From the NCBI GenBank assembly GCA_024644745.1, contig JAHEHF010000003.1, forward strand, positions 1 through 64,000: a stretch of DNA of 64,000 nucleotides. Direction: 5' to 3'. The stretch's first letter is position 1; every line of letters begins with the position of its first letter. Below are positions 44,859-53,058 of this stretch, in pieces. A program made the translations under genes and the position numbers. Below the pieces are notes generated by a model, which was not told where the DNA came from, ran no database searches, and worked only from the letters and a program-made list of their open reading frames with translations. Origin of the DNA: Flavobacteriaceae bacterium (GTDB lineage: Bacteria; Bacteroidota; Bacteroidia; Flavobacteriales; Flavobacteriaceae).

Positions 44859-46061
44859 CTAAGATTTTAATTTGTCATTTGTATTTTTCAGGTTGATGAT
44901 CATGTCATCCGTTTGACCCAAATACCTTCGGCTGCCCAGATACCTGTTGGTGTTAAAAGCATCATATTGAGGTGAATTCGGGTCAATAGAGCCCAATTTA
45001 ACACGCCCCGCAGAATGAATGAATTCTCCTTTTTCATTTCCGAGCCAAATACCCACGTGTGTCACCCGCTGTTTTGTGCTGTCAGTTGCCTTTTTCCCGA
45101 AAAACATGAGGTCCCCTTTTTGCATATTGGAAAATGAGAGATCAGGATCTGTATCTTTTCCGGCCATGATCTGCTGGGAAGCATCTCTGGGAATAATATA
45201 ACCGTTCATTAAATAGGCTGTTTTTGTAAAACCGCTGCAGTCCATCCCCTTGCTTGAAGTGCCACCCCATAAATAGGGAGCGCCCATTAATTCTTTGCCA
45301 TAGAGTTCAAGCAGCATACCTGAGGGTTGCAGTTCATTGATCCATGTAATGTAAAGTTCGCTTTCCGTTTTTTTCAGATAACCCTCCCTTTTGTCAGGAT
45401 ACTCCACCTTATAAAATTCCCCGGCATCTTCTATAAAATTGAGCTGAGCACCTATAACAATGTCTCCGGTTATTCCCAGTTCAGTATTGCTGTTTTGATA
45501 TACGTAACCAAAAGGTTTTGTAAAGATGATCTTTGGTGCATTTTGCCATTGAGCGAATTCATCTGAGGTCATTAAAGCGACTCCTCCGTGATCTACCCAG
45601 GAAATATATCCATCAGGGGTCTGCACCAGATAAAAGCTTCCGGCTATTTTAAGTACTTTTAAGGTGGATCCAAGAATAGCCTGGGTAGCCAGTTCTGCCG
45701 AGTGCCTGGCACCTGAACGAATATTGGCAACTGAATTGTTTACTACGGCATATTTTGTATCACCTACGCTTTCATCCGGCAAGAGAACCGAATGGTCCTC
45801 AAATCCAAGTCCTTTTTCACTCAGCTTGGAAGTCAGTGCATTGAGCGCCTTTTCCTGATCTGATTCTCCATTGATTTGGATGAGCCCGTTTTTTACAGAC
45901 AATTCAATATCATAAACAGCGACCCTTTTGTCTGGGGCGTAAACTTTTTTGAGACTGTCATTGACAGACATCAGGCTTTTCAGTTCATCCTGAGGTGAGC
46001 CGCAGGAGATCAAAGACATAATGGTGGTAAAGGCAAAAAAGACTTTTAAAAGATGGTGCAT
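44859..46061 (-). CDS. Lipoprotein with SH3 domains and NlpC/P60 peptidase domain
   Basis: This protein of about 400 residues has a lipobox (FTTIMSLISCGSP), so it should be lipid-anchored in the envelope. Residues of about 105-235 form bacterial SH3-like domains (NSVANIRSGARHSAELATQ, then IVIGAQLNFIEDAGEFYKVEYPDKREGYLKK). The last 140 residues are an NlpC/P60 cysteine peptidase with GAPYLWGGTSSKGMDCSGFTKTAY (catalytic Cys), GDLMFFGKKATDSTKQRVTHVGIWLG (His) and a third polar residue downstream. Such enzymes cleave peptidoglycan cross-links at gamma-D-Glu-diamino-acid bonds. A start nine bases further upstream is possible. A -7 box lies upstream. Confidence 0.9.
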   Translation of the reverse strand: MHHLLKVFFAFTTIMSLISCGSPQDELKSLMSVNDSLKKVYAPDKRVAVYDIELSVKNGLIQINGESDQEKALNALTSKLSEKGLGFEDHSVLLPDESVGDTKYAVVNNSVANIRSGARHSAELATQAILGSTLKVLKIAGSFYLVQTPDGYISWVDHGGVALMTSDEFAQWQNAPKIIFTKPFGYVYQNSNTELGITGDIVIGAQLNFIEDAGEFYKVEYPDKREGYLKKTESELYITWINELQPSGMLLELYGKELMGAPYLWGGTSSKGMDCSGFTKTAYLMNGYIIPRDASQQIMAGKDTDPDLSFSNMQKGDLMFFGKKATDSTKQRVTHVGIWLGNEKGEFIHSAGRVKLGSIDPNSPQYDAFNTNRYLGSRRYLGQTDDMIINLKNTNDKLKS

Positions 46062-46090
46062 AATATACATGTTTAAACTTTGCTAAACTA

Positions 46091-46098
46091 CAAAATTA
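46091..46098 (-). promoter_or_regulatory. Candidate -7 box of the NlpC/P60 lipoprotein gene (TAATTTTG)
   Basis: An exact TAnnTTTG match on the minus strand, about 30 bases upstream of the preferred ATG. Confidence 0.45.
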
Positions 46099-46139
46099 AC
46101 CAAGAACTACGATCTGAAAAGGAGTTGTTTCGGTATGAT

Positions 46140-46799
46140 TTATCCTGTACATCTTTTTTTGATCCAGTCGTTCAGGTCATAGAAGTTTTGGGGTGCAACA
46201 CCATGACCCACGGGGTATTCCTGATAGCTGTGCCGAATTTTAAGCTTGTCAAAAAAATCGGGGCTGCGTCTTGCCCACGCAACCGGAATGACCTGGTCTA
46301 CCGTACCATGGGAAATAAAAAACTCCAGATTTTTAAAAGCTGCTGTTTCAAATGGTTTTTTCATCAGCTCAAGGTTCACATAACCGCTCAGAGCCGTCAC
46401 ATAATGGATCTTGTCCGGATGATTCAGGGCATAGGCAATACTCAGAATGGCTCCCTGGCTAAATCCCATCAGAAATATATTCCTTTCATCAACTTCATAG
46501 GTCTTGATGATCTCCTCAATAAAATTATCAATTAGTTTCAAGGCATTTTTCGCTTCGGGAATATCCGAAAATCTGTCGCTTCCTTGATCCAGGTGTATCG
46601 TGTACCAGGCATAACTTCCAAACCCCATGGAAAGGGGCGCACGTACACTGATGATAAGCAATTCATCAGGCAATTCTTCTGCGAATGAAAAAAGATCCTG
46701 CTCATTGCTGCCATAACCGTGAAGCATGATCAGTAATGGGGGCTTTGACTGATTGATCTTTGGTTTTCTCGTAACAAATTCTAATGAAAATTCAGGCAT
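46140..46799 (-). CDS. Alpha/beta-hydrolase, phospholipase/carboxylesterase-like
   Basis: This 219-residue cytosolic hydrolase has LLIMLHGYGSNEQDLFSFAEEL (oxyanion-loop region) and nucleophile Ser in FLMGFSQGAILSIAYALNHPDK. The catalytic Asp is in HGTVDQVIPVAWARRS and the His in YPVGHGVAPQNFYDLNDWI. Together with the compact length this matches the predicted-esterase/carboxylesterase family (YpfH-like, dienelactone-hydrolase superfamily). The substrate is unknown. It is not obviously in an operon with the NlpC gene. Confidence 0.9.
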   Translation of the reverse strand: MPEFSLEFVTRKPKINQSKPPLLIMLHGYGSNEQDLFSFAEELPDELLIISVRAPLSMGFGSYAWYTIHLDQGSDRFSDIPEAKNALKLIDNFIEEIIKTYEVDERNIFLMGFSQGAILSIAYALNHPDKIHYVTALSGYVNLELMKKPFETAAFKNLEFFISHGTVDQVIPVAWARRSPDFFDKLKIRHSYQEYPVGHGVAPQNFYDLNDWIKKRCTG

Positions 46800-46873
46800 G
46801 AAAATAGGGGTTGAATCAATTGATTATTCTGAAAAAAGATTCAGATTTGATGTTTTATTTTTGGACGGGTCTA

Positions 46874-47206
46874 TTATCGGATGTTTCTAAACCATTCCTG
46901 GAATTGTTCACCCAGCAAGGGAACAGTTTTTTCCTCTCCCTGTATGGCACCTATAAGGCCAATGATCCACAGAATAAATACCCCGATGGCCAATATTATA
47001 TCTATTGCGTTAAAATTTGTATAGCGCTGGAGAAAATTGACAACCAGGCCTACAAGAAAGATCCCGATGGCCTGTCTGATATGGAAGGAGGCAAAAGGGT
47101 TCTGTTTGTTCTGGTTCATGATAAAGGCGATTAATGTTCCAATTACGGTAATATAACTGATGATGGCCATCATCTTACCATCCTGAACTATTTGATTATT
47201 CATCAT
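46874..47206 (-). CDS. Small DUF4870-like membrane protein
   Basis: This protein of about 110 residues has three hydrophobic helices (MMAIISYITVIGTLIAFIM, FHIRQAIGIFLVGLVVNFL and IDIILAIGVFILWIIGLIGAI). They are linked by the loop NQNKQNPFASFHIRQA, the lipid-bilayer-exposed signature typical of DUF4870 proteins. The function is unknown. A start 45 bases further upstream is also open, but translation from 47206 gives a clean short N-terminus (MMNNQIVQDGKMMAI). It overlaps or abuts the preceding dihydroorotase-like gene, so it is probably in one operon with it. Confidence 0.75.
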   Translation of the reverse strand: MMNNQIVQDGKMMAIISYITVIGTLIAFIMNQNKQNPFASFHIRQAIGIFLVGLVVNFLQRYTNFNAIDIILAIGVFILWIIGLIGAIQGEEKTVPLLGEQFQEWFRNIR

Positions 47207-47247
47207 CTTTTTTATGTTTAAAATTAAGGGCTGAAAAGTTTCAGAGT

Positions 47248-48504
47248 TCAATTCAAAACCAGTTTCCTTTTGGCATAAATTCCATAGGCCCTGCCCTTTA
47301 AGGCTTTCCCAAGAAAGGCCGAGTTTTTAGATTTGGATCTGATATCTGACACTTCAAAAATATATTCTGTATCCGGGTCAAAAAGGGTCATGTCGGCCAA
47401 TTGATCCTCTTCGATGACCGGTACTGGCAGGTTAAATCTTTTACAAGGATTTTCAGTAAGACAGGCTATGGCTTTTTCAAGTTCGAGATTTTTGTGAATG
47501 CTGCCAAACAAACTTTCCATGCCAATGGTGCCATAGAATCCTTTTTCAAATTCAACATTTTTATTTTCGATATCGATAGGATTATGATCACTTACGATCA
47601 TGTCAATGATTCCGTCATGAACTCCTTTGATCATTGATTTTACATCTTTGGCTGTTCTAAGGGGAGGTGTCACCTTATAATTGGCGTCAAAGGATTTGAT
47701 TTCAGCATCGGTCATACACATATGATGAGCCGCCAGGCTGCACGTGACATCGAGTCCCTTTTTCTTGGCCTCTTTGATGAGCTGAACAGACTTGCTGGTG
47801 CTGATTGTGGGAATATGCAGTTTTCCCCCGGTATATTCCAAAACCGCCAAATCTCTTGAAACCTGCAATTCTTCGGATAAATTAGGGATGGCATTCAAAC
47901 CCAGCCTAGTGGTTTGTTCACTTTCATTTACAAAGCCATGGGCGCCGATGCTTTCATCCTGGGGAAAACTCAAAACAAGACCGTCAAAATTTTGTGCGTA
48001 AAGCAGCGCAATTTTCAGAAGATTCACATTGTCAACAGATTTGTTATAGTCTCCAAAGGCGATGGCCCCTGAATTTTGCATATCATATAATTCGGCAAGT
48101 TCCCTGCCTTCTGCCTTTTGAGTCAGATTGGCTATGGGATATAATGAAACAGCTGACCCCTTGCTTTTCTGGATCAGAAATTCCACAGCAGATTTATTAT
48201 CAATCAGGGGTTGGGTGTTCGGATTGAGCGCAACTTTTGTAAATCCTGATTTTGCGGCTACTTCCAGCCCATGCATGATGTTTTCACGCTCTTCATAACC
48301 GGGTTCTCCCAAAGAGACACTGCTGTCAAACCAACCGGCGGAAACATGAAGGTTCTTCAACTCAATTACTTTTACATTTTTCGGGGCTTCCAGGGCTTTC
48401 CCAATTTTGACAATCATGCCATTTTGAATCAAGATATCTTTAACCTGTTTGTGATACCTTGAGTTGCTGTCGATGATCCTGGCAGATCTTAGAAGTACGT
48501 TCAT
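47248..48504 (-). CDS. Dihydroorotase-like amidohydrolase, predicted inactive
   Basis: This 418-residue protein has the dihydroorotase fold: N-terminal MNVLLRSARIIDSNSRYHK, EERENIMHGLEVAAKSGFTKVALNPNTQP, GAIAFGDYNKSV and a C-terminal beta domain. Active DHOases have a metal-binding DxHxHLREPG. Here the strand reads WFDSSVSLGEPGYE, so both His become Ser (residues 62 and 64) and the Arg becomes Gly. TCSLAAHHM and VSDHNP keep parts of the later ligands. The likely consequence is loss of zinc binding and of catalysis, as in the non-catalytic DHOase homologues that pair with aspartate transcarbamoylase. Which real dihydroorotase the organism uses is not visible here. Confidence 0.85.
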   Translation of the reverse strand: MNVLLRSARIIDSNSRYHKQVKDILIQNGMIVKIGKALEAPKNVKVIELKNLHVSAGWFDSSVSLGEPGYEERENIMHGLEVAAKSGFTKVALNPNTQPLIDNKSAVEFLIQKSKGSAVSLYPIANLTQKAEGRELAELYDMQNSGAIAFGDYNKSVDNVNLLKIALLYAQNFDGLVLSFPQDESIGAHGFVNESEQTTRLGLNAIPNLSEELQVSRDLAVLEYTGGKLHIPTISTSKSVQLIKEAKKKGLDVTCSLAAHHMCMTDAEIKSFDANYKVTPPLRTAKDVKSMIKGVHDGIIDMIVSDHNPIDIENKNVEFEKGFYGTIGMESLFGSIHKNLELEKAIACLTENPCKRFNLPVPVIEEDQLADMTLFDPDTEYIFEVSDIRSKSKNSAFLGKALKGRAYGIYAKRKLVLN

Positions 48505-48542
48505 TTATTTCTTGTTGTTTTTGATGCTTGTCGTCTCAAGAT

Positions 48543-50504
48543 TTAATTCTTCAAAAATTTTTGAAGTAAAATTTCCAAGATTAAAAAAACCAAGGCTAAA
48601 ATAATAAATAAATGCCATAAATTTTGATTATTCTGCCTGTCATTTAATTCTTTTATGACATCCTCCACTGAATTGTAGCTATGAATGTTTTCAGGCATAT
48701 TCTCCAGGGCGTCGAGCTTGTTATACACCAATTCGCTTTCCTTCCGGTTGTAATTGTATGCCAGCTTACCGAGCTGTATCCCGCCATTTTTTATTTCGTA
48801 GACTCCGGAGGCCTTTGGAAAATCCCGGGTTGTGAGGAGCACCTTATTATTTCTTTTTGATTGCAGGGGAATAAATTCCGACTGGTCATTTGAAATGGTC
48901 AAAGGAGTCTCGCTTTCAAGGGTCTGAGCCACTTCAATTTGATTTTCTTCTCCAATGAGGCGGTAGATGGCTTCAGTGCTCTTATGTTGTTTAGAAAAAT
49001 TATAAAATAAGGGCACGATCAGCGGGGAGCTAATAAAACTATTGCCCTCATCTGATAAGGGTGAGGCGATCCAGTAGAGCTTGTTCCTGCTATAGGGGAT
49101 TTCAAAAACAAAACCCTGCCTGTTCTCAAATGACAGGAGCGGGGAGGAGTTATTAAGTTGGGCATCAAAGGTTCCTTCTAAGACCGGGTATTGAAAGTTC
49201 ATGATTTTTTTCTCAAAAACGCCATTGAAAAAAGGGTGCTCATAATGAATTGAAGTGACTCTTTTTTGTTCGCTGGAGGCACCGGATATGGATCCAATAT
49301 TTAGCGCACTGAAAAAATTGTTGTAAGTGAAAATATCGGCTTCAGGAGAGGGAATGATGACCAGATTGCCATGGTCCTGCACAAAATTTTTCATGAGCTG
49401 CAGAAGCGCGTTTGGTATCTTTTCCAATTCGTTCAGGATGATCAGATTCTGATCGCGAAGAATCCCCTGTTCAAGCTCCGACAGGGGGCTGAACTGCAAT
49501 TCAAAATCTGCCGGCTGATAAATTCTTTTCAGAAACTTATTTTCATTACCGATAACCAGGACCTTGGTCCTTGTTTTTTCATTGATCGAGAAAAACAGGT
49601 CATTGTCAAAATTCAGGCGGTGGTCCGTCAATGAAATTTTTCCCTGAAATTCAGAAGTGTATGGTACACTGAATTCGATTTCTTTTTCTGCACCTGCCTC
49701 AAGATTCAATCTTGTTTTACCATAAAGTTTATCTTCCACAAAGAGTGAAACACTCAATTCTGAAGCATCCATCTTATAGCTACTGACGACAGAGCTGATC
49801 TTGAGAGTCTCCTCCTTTTCCTCGCTGATCCAGGCGGTGTCAATAGAAATATTTTCAACCTGAGCGAGTGCGGGTTGTACAAAATTATAGCGATCATTTT
49901 CATTCAAATGCTCTTTGGATATTGTATTATTAATTATTTGAAAATCAGATATTAAAATTATATTAAATAAAGCGTTAGATGAGTTTTTTTTCAACTTGTC
50001 TATTTGGAGCAGAACCTGATTGATATCCTTTTTAACTGGATAGAAATCCACGTCGAGTAAAGCTTTCCTGAACAAATTATAATCAAGATTTTCAAGGGTC
50101 TTATCATTGGTAATGAGGGTGTATTCAAGCTCGTTTTCAGAGAATTTTTCATAGAGAAGGTTTTTGTTGACCTGCAGCAGGTCACCCCCGTTTTTATCCC
50201 TGGCCTGCATACTCATTGAATTGTCGAGATAAATCACATTCCGGTATTTTCCTTCTGTTTCATTTCTGCTGAAATAGGGTTGGGAAAAGGCAATAATAAG
50301 AAAGGACAGCAGCATCAATCTGCTCAGCAGGATGAGCAATTTTTTCAGTTTGGAACTCTTTCTGGTTTCAAGTTCAATTTCCTTGAGAAGCTTAACATTG
50401 GTAAAGGCCTCTTTTTTAAATCTTTGCAGTTGGAATAAATGGATCAGTATCGGAATAATGAGTAGAAAAAGAAAGAATAGAATTTCTGGATATTTAAAAT
50501 GCAT
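48543..50504 (-). CDS. BatA-type membrane protein with N-terminal double-TM domain
   Basis: This 653-residue protein begins with two hydrophobic helices separated by a short polar loop (EILFFLFLLIIPILIHLFQLQ; KLLILLSRLMLLSFLIIAFSQPYF), the TIGR02226/BatA N-terminal signature. A von Willebrand factor A-like region follows (YLDNSMSMQARDKNGGDLLQVNK with DxSxS) and the rest is beta-rich. The last helix is WHLFIILALVFLILEILLQKFL. BatA-type proteins of Bacteroidota are thought to act in envelope stress and aerotolerance, but this single-gene version lacks the rest of the Bat cluster. A TTG-N21-TATTTTTG promoter lies just upstream. Confidence 0.85.
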   Translation of the reverse strand: MHFKYPEILFFLFLLIIPILIHLFQLQRFKKEAFTNVKLLKEIELETRKSSKLKKLLILLSRLMLLSFLIIAFSQPYFSRNETEGKYRNVIYLDNSMSMQARDKNGGDLLQVNKNLLYEKFSENELEYTLITNDKTLENLDYNLFRKALLDVDFYPVKKDINQVLLQIDKLKKNSSNALFNIILISDFQIINNTISKEHLNENDRYNFVQPALAQVENISIDTAWISEEKEETLKISSVVSSYKMDASELSVSLFVEDKLYGKTRLNLEAGAEKEIEFSVPYTSEFQGKISLTDHRLNFDNDLFFSINEKTRTKVLVIGNENKFLKRIYQPADFELQFSPLSELEQGILRDQNLIILNELEKIPNALLQLMKNFVQDHGNLVIIPSPEADIFTYNNFFSALNIGSISGASSEQKRVTSIHYEHPFFNGVFEKKIMNFQYPVLEGTFDAQLNNSSPLLSFENRQGFVFEIPYSRNKLYWIASPLSDEGNSFISSPLIVPLFYNFSKQHKSTEAIYRLIGEENQIEVAQTLESETPLTISNDQSEFIPLQSKRNNKVLLTTRDFPKASGVYEIKNGGIQLGKLAYNYNRKESELVYNKLDALENMPENIHSYNSVEDVIKELNDRQNNQNLWHLFIILALVFLILEILLQKFLKN

Positions 50505-50523
50505 TATTCCGAATAACTTTGTT

Positions 50524-50555
50524 CAAAAATAGGAATTTATTTTGCATTTCAGCAA
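50524..50555 (-). promoter_or_regulatory. Promoter of the BatA-type gene (TTG, 21-base spacer, TATTTTTG)
   Basis: On the minus strand the -33 TTG (plus coordinates 50553-50555) and the exact -7 box (50524-50531) are 21 bases apart. The box is 20 bases upstream of the ATG. It is among the best-formed promoters in the window. Confidence 0.6.
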
Positions 50556-50612
50556 GGCAGTGACTGAAATGATCATCGGCTATGCGTGAGAAAAAGTTTA
50601 CACATCACAGGA

Positions 50613-51848
50613 TTAAAGTTCACTTATGATTCCTTCGCTGTCAATTTTGAATCTTTTGTATTTGTTTCTTTGCCTTACCATTAAGAGCAATTGGGTTGCT
50701 GCATCATTAAGATCCGTTGTAAGCAGTTTTCCTTCATATTTCTGGGTAATGGTTTCCAAAGGGGTATGGGCGACCACATGGAATTTTGAATCGTATTTTT
50801 TTAGCATGGCATTCAATTGTGGGCCAAGGGTGTCATAATTCACATAACCGCGGTACCAGTAGGGGCTTTCCCTGTGGTAGAAGAAACTGCTCATTTCATA
50901 CCAATGCCTGGGGTCGTAACGCGTGCTGTCGGGATCATCTTTCATCATATCGAGGTACATGGGTTCCTGCATGAAAAAATAGGCCTTGTTGTTGAACTCC
51001 TCCAGAGAGATTGGCCCGATATCCAATATTCCACCATGGGCCATAACCATCTGATCGATTTTGAGCAAGGAAACTTTGCTCCTTAGCCAGGCTCCGAGGT
51101 AGGAATCAATTGGATGAAACAAAACGTCATAACTCAGGCCATAGGCAATAGCGATGTTGTTTTCTTTTCTGCTCAGGTACCTGAGGTCTTTCGTCATGGT
51201 CATGATCTCATGATTTCCAAGCACCAGATGAGATTTACCACCTGCCTTTGCAGCTTTCACCTCTAATTCATGGATGAACCATAAAACTTTTGTAACATCA
51301 TCACCACGGTCGAACAGATCACCCAAAAATACAATATGGGCCTTTCCTGCGATCCAGTTCAGGTTTTCATCAATAATCTTTGATGCTGACAACAAATTGA
51401 TGAGCTGGTCATATCTTCCGTGCACGTCTCCGATGATATAGACGGAATCAACTTTTTTATAGTTTGTTTTGTTCAGCTCAAAACCTTTCCTGATCCTGAC
51501 TTGGTGCACGCCCTGCTTCTTACCGCCGAATTTAAAATTAAAAGGAGGTGCTACATCACTTTCCAGTTTGATCTTGTGGCTGCGCGACTTTCCAGTCTCG
51601 CCCGAAAAGAGGATTCTGTTGTTGACATCAGTTATTTCATAAATTCCCTCATCTTCAAGATTTGTGATCCAGCGGAAATCAAAATAATCTGTTTTTCCCA
51701 CATACAGGGAGTTGGTACCTTCATAATTGAATTTTTTTTGAAAAACCAAGGAATTGGGTTCAACAGGTCCGATAAAACCCGTTAGCACCATGAGTGCCAG
51801 GATTGACAGGACGATATTTACATTGAGCCGAAGATTGTTATTTTTCAT
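50613..51848 (-). CDS. Exported calcineurin-like metallophosphoesterase
   Basis: This protein of about 411 residues has an N-terminal hydrophobic signal (LNVNIVLSILALMVLTGFIG), a small beta-rich region and then a calcineurin-type phosphatase domain. Its motifs run in order: YIIGDVHGRYDQL, VFLGDLFDRGDD, LVLGNHEIMTM, then MVMAHGG and HVVAHTPLE for metal binding. The pattern resembles Shewanella-like protein phosphatases, which dephosphorylate phosphopeptides. An ATG six bases upstream is also open. The start overlaps the stop of the CotH-like gene, so the two form one unit. The exported location suggests extracellular or periplasmic phosphate removal. Confidence 0.9.
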   Translation of the reverse strand: MKNNNLRLNVNIVLSILALMVLTGFIGPVEPNSLVFQKKFNYEGTNSLYVGKTDYFDFRWITNLEDEGIYEITDVNNRILFSGETGKSRSHKIKLESDVAPPFNFKFGGKKQGVHQVRIRKGFELNKTNYKKVDSVYIIGDVHGRYDQLINLLSASKIIDENLNWIAGKAHIVFLGDLFDRGDDVTKVLWFIHELEVKAAKAGGKSHLVLGNHEIMTMTKDLRYLSRKENNIAIAYGLSYDVLFHPIDSYLGAWLRSKVSLLKIDQMVMAHGGILDIGPISLEEFNNKAYFFMQEPMYLDMMKDDPDSTRYDPRHWYEMSSFFYHRESPYWYRGYVNYDTLGPQLNAMLKKYDSKFHVVAHTPLETITQKYEGKLLTTDLNDAATQLLLMVRQRNKYKRFKIDSEGIISEL

Positions 51849-52881
51849 ATGCATGCTTGTGTTTTACCCTGCAGGCCTTGCTGATTTTTTTTTCAACATA
51901 TTTTGGGTCCTTTAGATTCTTGTAAAAGCTATTCATATATTTTGTCATTGCCTTTTTGGTTTGATCCCTCAGGTAGTCTGCATTGGCAATTTCATTTAGC
52001 AGCTCATTTTCGATTTCCAAATAAAAATCAATGGTGCTTCGATAGCCATCCTGACGGCAGAAACCTCTGAAATGTCTGGTCTTCACATCTGCAAAATTAC
52101 TTTCTTCAGGGGGAAGGGCATAGGGGGTGTCTACCATCCCGGAATAATCGAAATCATAAGGTACCGCTACTGGTAAACTCCCTTTGTCGCCAATGATGAG
52201 TTTCATGTTGTGCAATTTGGGTATGGACCAGTCAAGGTTACCGATCATAAACTCAAACATGACCAGCTTATCCAGATCTTCCTTGTTCACAACCTCCTGA
52301 ATCCTGATTGAGTCTTTCAATACGCGCATATCGTTTCTTTTGGCAACATCTTTAAGCCTTTCAATGAAGAACCCGTAATGCATATTTTTCCGCTTTGGGT
52401 TATTGGCATCAACATAGTCTATTTTAAAAAGTCGCGTGTTAAAACTATAAGGACTGATTTTTTCATACATCTTATAAACCACATATTCTTTTTGGACATA
52501 CTCTTCATACATATCATCATTCATGCAATGGGTGACCAGTTTGATTTTTTTCTGATCATTAAAGACTGTATTCCTGGTGTCAGTTTTATTAAAAGTGAGT
52601 TCCAGGGGCGGGAAAGAGCAGGTTTGTTTCAAGGCCCTTGTTTTCCCCCGAACTTTCACTTTGATCTTATGCTCGACCCTATTGCCGTCAGTATTCGTAT
52701 AATACAATTTGGCATCGTGTTTCAATCTTTCCTTTGTGTCATTGACCACATCTTTTATCGGTAACTCCAGGCTTATCTCTCGTATAGAATCTGAACGAAA
52801 AAGTTCCTTTGGCTCCTGAGCACAGAGTTGGGAGGTGGTAACCAAGAGGAACAATACTAAAATGAGGGGTCTGATCAACAT
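51838..52881 (-). CDS. Exported protein, possibly CotH/HipA-like kinase fold
   Basis: This 347-residue protein has a signal peptide (PLILVLFLLVTTSQLCAQ). Its core contains SFPPLELTFNK, MIGNLDWSIPKLHNMKLII and VPYDFDYSGMVDTPYALPPE. The NLDW...HN...YDFD order resembles the catalytic HN/D and metal-binding D of the atypical CotH/HipA-type protein kinases, which also carry a PPLxLxF element. Known CotH kinases phosphorylate spore-coat or secreted proteins, so an exported kinase is possible but not shown. It overlaps the metallophosphoesterase gene by 11 bases, giving a possible kinase-phosphatase pair. I place low confidence on the kinase reading. Confidence 0.75.
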   Translation of the reverse strand: MLIRPLILVLFLLVTTSQLCAQEPKELFRSDSIREISLELPIKDVVNDTKERLKHDAKLYYTNTDGNRVEHKIKVKVRGKTRALKQTCSFPPLELTFNKTDTRNTVFNDQKKIKLVTHCMNDDMYEEYVQKEYVVYKMYEKISPYSFNTRLFKIDYVDANNPKRKNMHYGFFIERLKDVAKRNDMRVLKDSIRIQEVVNKEDLDKLVMFEFMIGNLDWSIPKLHNMKLIIGDKGSLPVAVPYDFDYSGMVDTPYALPPEESNFADVKTRHFRGFCRQDGYRSTIDFYLEIENELLNEIANADYLRDQTKKAMTKYMNSFYKNLKDPKYVEKKISKACRVKHKHAYEK

Positions 52882-53001
52882 ATTCTTATTTTTAAAGGCT
52901 TCACTTTAATAACAAGCCATTTTGCTCTGCAAGTGAACCGGGCAAACTTGAAATTCCATTCAAAATTTCATTGTAAACCCTATGTATATGTAAATATAAT
53001 C

Positions 53002-53040
53002 AAAAAAATCAAAGGCCATTTCCTTCGAAATGGCCTTTGA
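53002..53040 (-). terminator. Terminator downstream of lon
   Basis: A 12-bp stem pairs 53011-53022 with 53027-53038 around a 4-base loop. Read on the minus strand it is followed by seven T residues. It lies 19 bases after the lon stop. Confidence 0.88.
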
Positions 53041-53058
53041 CTGAATGTCTTGAAGTGC

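Noticed and set aside
46080-46535. 151-residue plus-strand frame opposite the carboxylesterase
   Set aside because: It overlaps the minus-strand alpha/beta-hydrolase, whose Ser-Asp-His triad is complete. The plus frame has no recognisable domain.
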